DNA of 28,401 nt. Source: Suillus spraguei (taxonomy: Eukaryota > Basidiomycota > Agaricomycetes > Boletales > Suillaceae). Each line of letters opens with the position of its first letter. Positions within the stretch are counted from its first letter, which is position 1. Below the pieces are notes generated by a model that saw only the letters and a program-made list of their open reading frames with translations, had not been told where the DNA came from and made no database searches. Location: assembly GCA_016800925.1 (NCBI GenBank), contig JABCPU010000726.1, positions 1 to 28,401 on the forward strand, read 5' to 3'. Made by a program: the position numbers and the translations under genes. This document shows positions 17,717-26,593 of the stretch, one piece after another.

Positions 17717-19361
17717 CCGGTACCCATAGTCTTAAGCAATCTTGCGCTAGGCAGTGAGGGCAAAGTGCTGACAGTTTTGGTGTTAGGTTCGGCTTGTATT
17801 GAGCGGGCATAGCAGTAGATAGGCTGTTGGTGCCTGTTAGGGGGCTCCAAAACATGAAGTCTCTGTGTTGCTAAACTTCTTGGAGCTCTCTGTTGATGAA
17901 GAGTTCTTCTTCGGCCCTACTGACTCTCGCTCTCTCTGCAGCTTGTTGTCTGACAAGTTCCCGATTGATGAGCTTTGCAGCGGGAGCAGAGTAGCTCCCA
18001 TTATGCAGGAGATGTAGTTCGGTGGCTGATAGAGGCTCTGTGGCATCAATGAGGAAACTGTCAAGTTCTGTGGGAAGATGGATTGGGGGAAGAAGAAGTT
18101 CTGCTGGGCCATATACCCCCTGGATGGTTTATCTGCTGTGTTGTGAACACTTGCAATGTATGCCATGGTGACATTGAAAGGGCAGTGTAGAGAAACAATC
18201 CTGCCTGGGGGGACAGGTATAAGAAGCAGGGAGCAGTATGTTCAGCCCAAAGGGCTTCTGACTAGCCAAAACTCAAGGGAAGGAGAGAGAGAACAGTCAA
18301 AGACAGTGGTAATGTTGACTTCTGAAAACTAGGTATCCAGGAGCTGACTAGTGAGCTATGAAAGCTGCCAAACTAGAAAAGCTGCAGAGAGAAAAGCTAC
18401 ACAAGAACTCAAATGAGTGAGGAGCTATGGTAAGCTGCCCAGGAACTCAATCAAAAGAGGAGCTATCAGTACTGGAACTAAGTAGAATCCTTGGTGGTGC
18501 AAAGAGTAAAAGGTAAGGTGCTTATGTAATCATCAAAAGTGCGAACCTAAGGTAAGGAAAGTCCAAGTATGAGACACCATGCAAAAACTACTTTTTCAAG
18601 CCCAGCCTGAGTTTGTCTGTCACAGCAGGGTAGATTGTGAATGAATTCGTTGATTCTGCAAAAAAACTCCATTGACAGCATGATTTCGGTGTCTGCGGTT
18701 CCACCATCCCTCAACAACTCCTGTGTTGTCTCCGTAAACAAGGACATGCCTGCCGATGTCAGATATGGAAGCAATCATGTATATGAGCAACTTGAAAGCG
18801 ATGGCCTCTGCCCATCTGATGTCTCTCTTTCCATCTCTTGTCTTCCAGCCTGGTATCAGTCTCCAGGCTCTCCAGTGTTTGCCAATGACTATGCCTAAAC
18901 CAATGCCTGAGCTCACATCTGAGAAAGCTAGAGTTTAGCTGTTGGGTAGATGGGGCATGAGATGCCACCTGATTGAAGTAGTAGGGATCACCAGTCTAGG
19001 TCATTTGAGACGTGTTCACCTGCTCAATGTGGAAAGAAAGGTTTTTTCCCACAGTACAAGATCATTTCCTCAAGGCTTGTTAAATATGCTCGGCCTCAGG
19101 GAGCTGCTGCGGATGCATGTAATAACTTGCCATAAAGTTCCTGAACATCTTGCAGTACGTGCATATGTCATTTTTGCCACTTATGGATTGCTACTAAGTA
19201 CTACTGAACTTCCCTGGCTTGCCTAGTTAGGGATAATGGACAGAGGCGATGACTGGAATGGCCCAATTAGATGTTCTAGCTCTTTGGCCGAGAAAGCCCA
19301 ACATAATGCCCTTTGTCTAGTTCTTTCTTAATGATACTTTCAAACTTGTTTGAAAACTCGG
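17717..19361 (-). pseudogene. DIRS-like retroelement: RT start, RNase H and recombinase start (decayed)
   Basis: Reading from 19361 down: an RT N-terminal stretch (KELDKGHYVG, then SSPLSIIP-like text), a jump without the palm domain (no YxDD found), ELYGKLLHAS and GRAYLTSLEEM, then RNase H: AFSDVSSGIGLGIVIG, RWAEAIAF, LVYGDNTGVVEGWWNRRHRN, and after an insertion YIASVHNTADKPSRG. The four expected acidic residues (D in SDVSSG, E in WAEAIA, D in YGDNTG, D in TADKPSRG) are all visible. Further down, KLSALCPHCLAQDCLRLW (about 17780-17725) resembles the start of a DIRS tyrosine recombinase and stops at LTR C. Several stops and frame changes make it dead. The NPAD-PSRG-type ending of RNase H is typical of DIRS elements. 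The gag part of the same element is at 21090-22660. Confidence 0.65.
18185..18612. mobile_element. ~430-bp insertion inside the RNase H region (possible MITE)
   Basis: The coding blocks INEFIHNLPC (ending near 18612) and PFNVTMAYIASVHN (beginning near 18188) should adjoin; 430 bp without coding sense separates them. Its ends are weakly inverted (CAGTGTAGAGAAACAA... against CTGTGACAGACAAACT...) with CCTGCCTGGGG / CAGGCTGGGC following. It contains GAGCTATGAAAGCTGCCA-like repeats (18350-18470). No exact target duplication could be fixed, so the borders are approximate. Confidence 0.45.
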
Positions 19362-20315
19362 TGTAACGAACATATTAGCGCTGGCCTTAAAACCCTATCT
19401 TTTGGCGCACGTCTCACGTCTATAGGAATCTCCACCAGTCCAAAGGCCGTCTTACTCCTTTAGCATTGCCGGTGGCATTCCATGCTTACCACACACCGTA
19501 CCAACTGCTGCACCACATTTCACATACTGATGTCCTTCCATGTCCTTGCCGTGTCTGCATAGCTCCATTTGGTGCATAGTTTGTTTTATGTTCGTTATCA
19601 CTGATTCCATGGCAAGTCTTATTACATGTCGCCTCGTACCACAGCTGCCTTGCGCTACATTTACATATGGCAGTTACTGCACTCGAGTGCTACTGATCTT
19701 GCCTAGAGCATTCCGAGTACATACATTTAGGATATAAGCACTGCGTACCCCGCACGATACAGCACCTGATTTGTACCCCATTGAACGTACTATAGGTCAG
19801 GATTAGTGTCTAGCTCTGGATCTACCCAGTAGTAGACTTAGTCTTTAAAGCTCGTTGATTGATTTTGCTCGTTCACCATTACCACTGGCATACCGCTAGA
19901 TCCTTGGCCCCTATTTTGACTGAAACTTCTTGCACACCGCTACTTTACCGCTGAAAGTACCGCGGACTTCTTTACTGTTTCTCTGCACCACTCGCAACCT
20001 TACCACTACCGCAGATATCATCGCTTGTCACCGCTTGCTCGACACTACATCTACAGGCTTTATTACTACGATGCTAGTACCGCTACCAACAACACTAGTT
20101 CCAGTGGCATCACTGCTGACCGCGGCAACTTACTGCTACTCTGACACTATATTTGCACATTGGTTTGACTTGAACTTGACCATACTAACAGGCATCCCCC
20201 TTTAGGGTCGAACACTCTTGTTTAACAAGTGAAGCAGACTAGATGGAGCGCAAGACCACACATACTAACTTAGGAGGTAGTTTATCTACAGCCCAGGTTA
20301 GGTTGTATCTTCACA
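19362..20315 (+). mobile_element. LTR D, copy 2a (full length)
   Basis: Starts TGTAACGAACATATTAGCGC, ends TTGTATCTTCACA, 954 bp uninterrupted. It shows the intact sequence (CATACTAACAGGCATCCCCC at about 20182) that the 7.1-kb element disrupted in copy 1. TATA-like GGATATAAGC near 19730. It lies between the RT and gag parts of the DIRS-like element. Confidence 0.88.
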
Positions 20316-21089
20316 CCATACCGACTGCCGCACCACGTTCCACATACCGATGTCCTTCCATGTCCTTGCCGCATCCGCATAGCTCCATTTGGTGCGTAGC
20401 TTGTTTTATGTTCATTATCACTGATTCCACGGCAAGCCTTATTACATATTGCCTTGTGCTGCAGCCGCCTCGTGCTACGTTTACATACAGCGGTTACTGT
20501 ACTTGAGCGCTACTGATCTCGCCTAATGCATTCTGAGTACATATGATTTAGGATATAAGCACCGCATACCCTGCATGATACAGCACCTTATTTTCACTGT
20601 ACTATAGGTAAGGATTAGTGTCTAGCTCTGGATCTACCCAGTAGTAGACTTAGTCTTTAAAGTTCCTTACCGCTCGTTAATTGATTTCGCTCATTCACTG
20701 TTACCACTGGCACACTGCTAGATTCTTGACCCCTGTTCTGACTGGACTTCATGCTCACGACTACTCTACCACTGAGAGTACCGCGGACATCTTTACTGTT
20801 TCTTTGCACCGCTCGCACTTTACCGCAACCACTGACTTTAACGCTCATTATCGCTCACTCAACGCTACACTTACAAGCATTATCTCAATCACAGTAGCAC
20901 CGCTACATATGATGCTAGTTCCGGCAGCATCATCGCTGACTGCTTGGATTAGACTATACTAACAGGCATCCCCCTTTAGGGTCGAACACTCTTGTTTAAC
21001 AAGTGAAGCAGACTAGACAGAGCACAAGACCACACATACTAACTTAGAAGGTAGTTTATCTACAGCCCAGGTTAGGTTGTATCTTTACA
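20316..21089 (+). mobile_element. LTR D, copy 2b (5'-truncated, fused to 2a)
   Basis: Resumes at the LTR D position equivalent to 19496 (CCATACCGACTGCCGCACC against CCGTACCAACTGCTGCACC) and runs to TTGTATCTTTACA at 21089. The junction has the shared word CACACC. The flanks of the pair (TCGG and ACAG) do not match, in line with rearrangement after insertion. Confidence 0.85.
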
Positions 21090-22660
21090 ACAGAAATCAA
21101 ATCTCTATTTGGTGGAGCTTGTACATTTGAGATAGAAGGAAAATCTATTCTGAAACCTGACCTTCAGGGATCTTGATGAAGTGCTCAAGAGCTCCTGCAT
21201 TGCGCAGCTCTTGTTCCCAAGCCTCGGCTTTATATGGGGTCAGTGGCGACAGCTTTCTGCGCTCTAGGACACTTTTGGGCACCATGTGTGGCTGCTCCAC
21301 ATCCTGAACAGATGTGGCAGGCATCGCGTTTTGGGGTGGTACACCCTTCTTCATATTGCCAGCCCGTGCAGATTTGTTTCCCATCTTTTGTCCAAAGACC
21401 CTTGCAGATTCATTCCGCAAAGGTTTCAAATTGTTTGTCCCAGGTTTGTGTGGCTGAGCACTCAACAGTTTGGTGGGGGTGCCTTCCAAGGCATACTGCA
21501 CAGCAAGGTAACAGATCTGCAGTACCTGGAGGGCATGAGGTTTGTACCTTTTTGCTTGCCAACTCCTCGAACGGGGTGTGAGAACGCTTCTGTGATGGAG
21601 TGGGTAGCTGTGCTTGTCCCACATGTTGAGGATGCAGTAGGTTCTGGTTGGATGTTACAAAGCTCGCTGCTGCTTGCTGCAGTATTTGCAATGCATTTAA
21701 AGCAATAGCGATGTGAGGGGATGATGACCACCCAGGTGGCGTCATGAATGATTCAATGACCCATTGTGTGCGAAATGTGATGTTTGACATTGGTTTGGAT
21801 GCGATATCCATGTATGATTCATTGAGTGATGCCAGTGATTGGCCAAGGCAAAAGGGAGGGTTCATTGTCGGCACATGATGGCTGACAGTCGAGACGAAGT
21901 CAATAAAACAAAAGGTTTTCAATTCCAAGGATATCGAGGTGAGTAAAGGATACAAGGAGACTAGTGAGTGCATTTAATAAATGAGTGAAATGAAACAATG
22001 CAGACCTGAATGGCTGCTGCGGTCTCTTTTTCTCTTTTCTCATTAAAAAATTCTTCTCTCACTTCAAAGATTAAGTCTTGATCAAGTTCCTCAAGACTCC
22101 AGCTTTGCGTTGACCCAATAGTTAAATGCCAATGATGATGCTGTTGAGATTGGTAGAGTAGTAGAGTTCTTTGTTTGAGAAAGTCTGAGGTGTGACGCCA
22201 GCGATGCAACTGTAGTGCATCAGAACTGTATGTGCATCGCTACTTGTTCTTCAGGCCAGTCATGAAGCCTCATCATTGTGAGCATGTGTGGGGCTGCTTC
22301 ATTGAACTCCTCCCATGACAGATTTTCATCTTTGATGATGGGCGCTGCTTTTGGGTCTTTCACAGCTGCAGCTGGGATCCAAGAGTGTAAGCCATCTGCG
22401 GATGGAAGCATGACCAAGGTGTCAGGTTCTGCTATTAAGTTAGATACTTTTGCGTCTTCTAATCCTCTGTTAGTGAAGTAATGGAGTTCACAGTAGTCAC
22501 CTGCTTTCAGTTTGCGTGTTGCGTACTGAGTGGGAATGATGGTGGGGTCAGAAGGAACTTTTCCACGTACAAGAGGCGCATATTTTTTCTTATTCTTCTT
22601 CCTATCTTCTCGGTGTGCAGCTTCCATCAGCAAACTACAACTTCTCCCACAGACCCTCAC
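21090..22660 (-). pseudogene. DIRS-like gag with CCHC zinc knuckle (decayed)
   Basis: Starts at ATG 22660 (MRVCGRSCSLL). Blocks in order: KYAPLVRGKVPSDPTIIPTQ, YCELHYFTNRGLEDAKVSNL, LHSWIPAAAVKDPKAAPI, LSWEEFNEAAPHMLTMMRLH (frame ends near 22220); after a one-base shift HRWRHTSDFLKQRTLLLYQS and WSLEELDQDLIFEVREEFFN; then, after a probable intron near 22005-21960, a variable region and CAVCLGRHPHQTVECSATQT (about 21470-21430); and finally GKQICTGWQYEEGCTTPKRD with the knuckle CSGCGAATHGAQKC (Cx2Cx4Hx4C, about 21310-21269). At least two frame changes and stops (one at FAE-stop near 21410, one near 21232) show it is not translated intact. It matches the gag-like first gene of basidiomycete DIRS-type retroelements as I know them and lies upstream of the RT/RNase H part, separated only by the two LTR D copies. 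Confidence 0.7.
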
Positions 22661-23242
22661 AGTGTCACAGACACCACAGAATCACCAGATCCCAGAACCA
22701 CAGAGCCACAATTCTCACAGTGTGCCACAGACTCACAAAATACCCAGTATTCCAGTGCCACAATGCCACAGAACTCACAGCATATATTTCATGAAGTCTT
22801 TTCTTTGGTTGAACATCAACACTAAGCTAAGCCTAAGTATTTACAAAATGTTCATCAAGTCTTTTTCTTTGGTTTAACTTCAAACACTAAACCTTAGTAT
22901 GCATTAAAGCTTATTAATTCATTATTAGGACAAAAGTGCTAAGCCTATTGACTGAAACTTGTCATTCATCAAATTGTGACTTTTCGAGATGCAGAAAGAT
23001 AGAGACTGAGACAAGTTTTTAACGTTTAGATAGGATTCTCAATGGCTTTAGATTTCTAGATAGGCATTTACATATGAATTATCACTCAATTTGAATCAAA
23101 AAACATATTGATATACAACTAATACAGACAAATGAGGATATCTATGGGTACCGCTAGGGTTAGGATGGTATCGCTATCATCAGGGGAGGGTGTAGGGTAT
23201 CGCTGCTCACTGTGCCTCGCCCGCCAATCCCACCAGTCCCGC
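22661..23242. other. 5' side of the DIRS-like element: CCACAGA repeats and AT-rich DNA
   Basis: 22640-22790 is full of imperfect CCACAGA/CTCACAG repeats. A ~65-bp unit is duplicated (TTCATGAAGTCTTTTCTTTGG near 22788 and TTCATCAAGTCTTTTTCTTT near 22851). The rest is AT-rich and without a gene; 23140-23230 has short GGGTATCGCT repeats. Confidence 0.5.
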
Positions 23243-24012
23243 TGTCATATACCATACTTCTAATCCCAGATCCAACCATATCCGATCAGATCCGATCGAT
23301 TCCATTTCCGTCCGGTCCACAGATCCTGTCCGTACCACCCATCCGAATGTGCTCACTTCTCGCACCTTAACTCCCTTGTGTATATCTGCGTCTATCTCCT
23401 TTTGTCATTCCTCCTGTTTCTGGTATTCTGGCTGTTTATATTTCCGTCCTGTGTCACTGATCCGTTTCCTGTGTTCATTTCCGATTCATGCTTACTGATC
23501 CGCTGTGCATTAACTAATAGACTTCCGTTACACTTCGTACATAGCCCTCGGTCCTGGACTTGTTGATTATCCATCTTAGATACTTACAGTATATAAACCA
23601 CTTGTAGATCTCCGTAGAACCTTAGTTCGAATATCATCTTAGATTCTGCTCATTCCGCTTCTTCCGGACTTGAGCCACCCTCTGCTCTAAAGTCACCTTC
23701 CGAGACTTAGGATTGATTCCTATAGTCTATATCTCCGACTCTATCTTCGGATAGTCTACCTCCATTAGTTTCTAGTTAGGAACTCGTTCTGAAGCTAGCC
23801 TTAATCTTTGTTCTATCCTTACGTTCCAAATAACCTTTGGACGTATCATATCCGATACCTTCGGACGCCCGGATCCATCATGCAACTCCTTCCGGATCTT
23901 TGGACGAATAACTTCTCCCTGAAATAAGGGGCATTACTCGAGAAAGGGGCACAGTGCACGAACTGAGGCCAAAGCCCTTCGGATCTCTCTACCTTTGAGT
24001 ACGGTCTTAACA
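23243..24012 (+). mobile_element. Solo LTR B, copy 3, TSD CCCGC
   Basis: 770 bp, TGTCATATACCATACTTC to GTACGGTCTTAACA, uninterrupted. CCCGC is directly repeated at 23238-23242 and 24013-24017. The TATA box AGTATATAAACC is at 23588. This copy gives the full-length reference for LTR B in this window. Confidence 0.95.
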
Positions 24013-24407
24013 CCCGCCATCCACTACTCCTGAACTTCAATTGCAAAATCTAATCTAAGCTTTGCCAATGTTGCAGATGTGCACTCGCAACAATTTGCAA
24101 AGTTTTGAGCATTCTGGCATTTGCATCTTCATATTTGCATCTTGAATCTCATATTTGCATTTTGTGTAATTTGTCATTTTTTTCATCTCAAATTATTTAG
24201 ATTTCTATCTATTTCGTTCAGTACTTAGACATATATTGCTACCTATCTACCTCTAAATTGTCGATTTTCACTGGGTCTTAAGTTCAACTCCTGGCATTGA
24301 CAAATAAAAATGTCAAAAGTGCGAATTTATAAAAATGCAAATTTATTTTACTAAATCAAGCTGTGTCACTGGGAGGTTCTGTGCAGAGCTGTACAGATGG
24401 GACCAAG
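24013..24407. other. AT-rich spacer
   Basis: No gene. CATATTTGCATCTT-like words recur three to four times at 24115-24165. The right end enters nested inverted repeats (24384-24446). Confidence 0.45.
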
Positions 24408-24446
24408 CTAGGGAGCTTGGATACTGTACAGTGCTGTACAGCTCTG
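24384..24446. repeat. Nested hairpins with CTGTACAG palindromes
   Basis: CAGAGCTGTACAG (24384-24396) pairs perfectly with CTGTACAGCTCTG (24434-24446). Between them CCAAGCT-AGGG-AGCTTGG (24403-24420) forms an inner stem. The palindrome CTGTACAG is repeated at 24424, 24434 and 24444. It overlaps the 3' end of the gag-like relic. Confidence 0.85.
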
Positions 24447-24540
24447 TACAGGCTGTTTTAGTTTACTGATGTCCTGTTCTTCTATGAGAAGTTGTTGACG
24501 TTGTTCCTCGTCATCCTCTTCTCTTTGGCGCATGTCTCTT

Positions 24541-25827
24541 TTTTTTTTTTTTTTTTTGAATCCTTGTTTATTGTCTGTTGGGGCTAAGCCCTATGTTGGA
24601 CATCTCCTACATGTATGTACCTTGGTATTTACTCTATATATCTTGTCTTGGTAGCGTCTTGACAATGGTTCCGGCGTGGGCAGGAACTGTGATGCCTGTG
24701 AGGAGGCAAGCGGTGTTACGAACTGGGGTGGCGTCACCAGCGACAGTGAAAAGACACAGACGGTCTGCTGGGAGCTTCTTACAATGCCCAAAAGAGGACA
24801 AGGTGAAAGTACAAGGAACGTGTTCCGAGTATGATCAAGGGTCTGGCCTCAAGGATAAGTCCAAGAGGTTCTTTACAAGAATAGAGACTAAGACTAAGGA
24901 GTGCTTAGACTTAGAGACGATTCAAGGACGACTTAGGTTGGGGACCTAAGCGAAGGAAGTTCCAGGTAAAACCCAGTAAGATTAAAGTAAGGAATCTACT
25001 ACAAGTACACTGTGCTTATATAGGTAGATATGTGCGCACAGACCAGGTAACCGTGAGAATGTAACTGTGTATCCTAATAAGGAAGGCATGTGTTGTACAG
25101 ATGCGTTGAGCATATGAGTCGAAGTCATGTGACATGATATACAAGTAAGGAAATAAAGGGAAAATGAATAGGGGCATGTACAACTGTAACAAGCAGTTAT
25201 GTTTGGGTTTGGTTTCATTCTATTATTCTCTCCTTTCCTCTTTTTCCTTGGGGGGGTAACATCTCCGAAAGTCTGCTCGAAGTGTCTTGTACGTGCGATG
25301 TATTTCAGGGTCGCTCTCATTCCTTGAGTATCATTGAGCAAGTGCTTGATGTTGTATTTGCGCGGGCCTACTTCTAGACGCATGGCGTCTCTCTGTCTGG
25401 TGAAGGTGGGGCATACTAGTAGGAAATGATGTACTGTTTCCTCGTGCACGTTGCAGTTTTCGCACTTGGCTGATTGGCTCTTCGATATCCGGTGTAGGTG
25501 CTTGTTGAGCACTATATGACCCATTCTGAGCTGAAAGAGAAGCGAGCTGTGCTTCCTTGGTAACAATGCGGTTTTTGCGGCGAATTTGTTGGAAGGAGCT
25601 GACTGGTCTATGGTGCGCAGGGCGGTGAACCTTGGTGAGTTGTTTGCTATTTCCGTCGCCTCGTCCTTTATTCTGCGGTGGTAATGTCTGTTTGATCGCT
25701 GACTTACTACGTGGCAGTTCCTTGGTTTCGCCATGTTTTGTTAGCAAGGATTTCGGGAGTTCGTTCGTTCCCGATGATTTCCCTATCGCTGCCTCTTTCG
25801 CCTGCTCATCTGCTGCTTCATTGCCCG
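24541..25827 (-). mobile_element. 5'-truncated LINE with poly-A tail and 14-bp TSD
   Basis: GGCGCATGTCTCTT occurs at 24527-24540 and 25828-25841, a perfect 14-bp target duplication. Next to the left copy is a run of 17 T, which is a poly-A tail on the minus strand. Coding on the minus strand begins in the RNase H end (GNEAADEQAKEAA), continues LPKSLLTKHG, changes frame near 25680 (AIKQ to HYHRRIKDEATEIANNSPRF), then KFAAKTALLPRKHSSLLFQL and the zinc motif CENCNVHEETVHHFLLVC (Cx2C...HHx4C), ending in TPPRKKRKGENNR. This is the RNase H/zinc-binding C-terminus of a non-LTR retrotransposon. It is dead on arrival (5'-truncated) and is itself split by LTR A. Confidence 0.88.
24714..25191 (+). mobile_element. 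Solo LTR A, copy 3, inside the LINE
   Basis: 478 bp, TGTTACGAACTGGGG to CAACTGTAACA, the same structure as 3793-4267. The flanks are AGCGG (24709-24713) and AGCAG (25192-25196), four of five bases equal. TATA-like TATATAG near 25017. It separates the LINE coding end from its poly-A tail. Confidence 0.9.
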
Positions 25828-26040
25828 GGCGCATGTCTCTTAGATGGTATTGTCTAAGTGCCCCAACGCTCCTTGGCTGCGTTGTTGCTAAGCGTCCATA
25901 GGGCCGCTAGAGAGCGGGCTGCTTGTTCGTTGGTAAGACCTTCGTCTACTAACTGCTGTCTAGCAGCTTGGTGTTCTTCAGTATATAGTCAGGCCTTTCT
26001 GCTTCGTTGGGGTCTTCCATACGTCTGAAATAACGTTCCG

Positions 26041-26593
26041 GAACACAAAAGACGTAGACTAAAGGCCAACGCTTAGAGAACTAAGGTGTGCTGCGAGGTG
26101 GGCAGGAGCAAGAAGCGCTGCGCCACCTCGCTTATTCGCACGTAGACTAAAATCTTTGCTAACCTCGTGCCTCGGTTAGCTTAGATAACCATTTATGTTT
26201 CCTTGCACGCTGTCCCTCACTTATGTTATCTATTTCCTAGACTCCGTCCTTAGTTCCACTCTATCATACTCCGCCTGTCAATTACCAATAAAAAACATGA
26301 TACTGCTATGCCTGACCAAGTTTAGCAATACCGTCATTACTAAGGTTCAGGTGGATTAGTCCATACCATACTAGTTATCGAATGAATGACCCGACGTGCA
26401 GCAATCTATGCGACCAGTACTCATTTAGAATCATAGCCTAGATAGTCTCTCTCACAAGCTATCTTCTTGGAAAGGACCTGCCGTCTCGAGATGATAAGAC
26501 GATAAAAAAATTTGATCGGAGTGTCTGAAACTTTGCGCTTCATATTTCTCTAAGCCCAGCGGGTAGTTTCTCTTCGCGACTTCGGAGCACCTA
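26041..26593. promoter_or_regulatory. Upstream region of the TmpA-like gene
   Basis: The boundary between repeat DNA and the host gene. It contains two strong hairpins: GCGAGGTGG (26093-26101) with CCACCTCGC (26123-26131), and GCTAACC (26158-26164) with GGTTAGC (26174-26180). ACGTAGACTAAA is repeated at about 26052 and 26140. No clear TATA box near the gene; a CCAAT-like ACCAATAAA lies near 26285. Role inferred from position only. Confidence 0.4.

Larger units (their letters stand above)
24408..26020 (-). pseudogene. Gag-like coding relic, split by a LINE insertion
   Basis: From the ATG at 26020: MEDPNEAERPDYIL, then in another frame EEHQAARQQLVDEGLTNEQA followed by ARSLAALWTLSNNAAKERWG, then in a third frame ALRQYHLRDMR up to the insertion at 25827. 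Across the insertion the last frame continues without a break as MRQREEDDEEQRQQLLIEEQ then DISKLKQPVQ, stop at 24410-24408. The shape (short N-terminal leader, helical LxALW region, Glu/Gln-rich coiled coil) recalls gag-like proteins of fungal retroelements. Two frame changes were present besides the LINE. Family assignment is an inference. Confidence 0.5.

Noticed and set aside
21145..21708. Plus-strand frames of 115-140 residues over the gag region
   Set aside because: Antisense of the zinc-knuckle gag; the minus strand has the recognisable motifs.
26158..26180. Possible tRNA or terminator hairpin
   Set aside because: No cloverleaf arms or T-loop GTTCGA around it, and stem-T-run terminators do not apply to this kind of genome.
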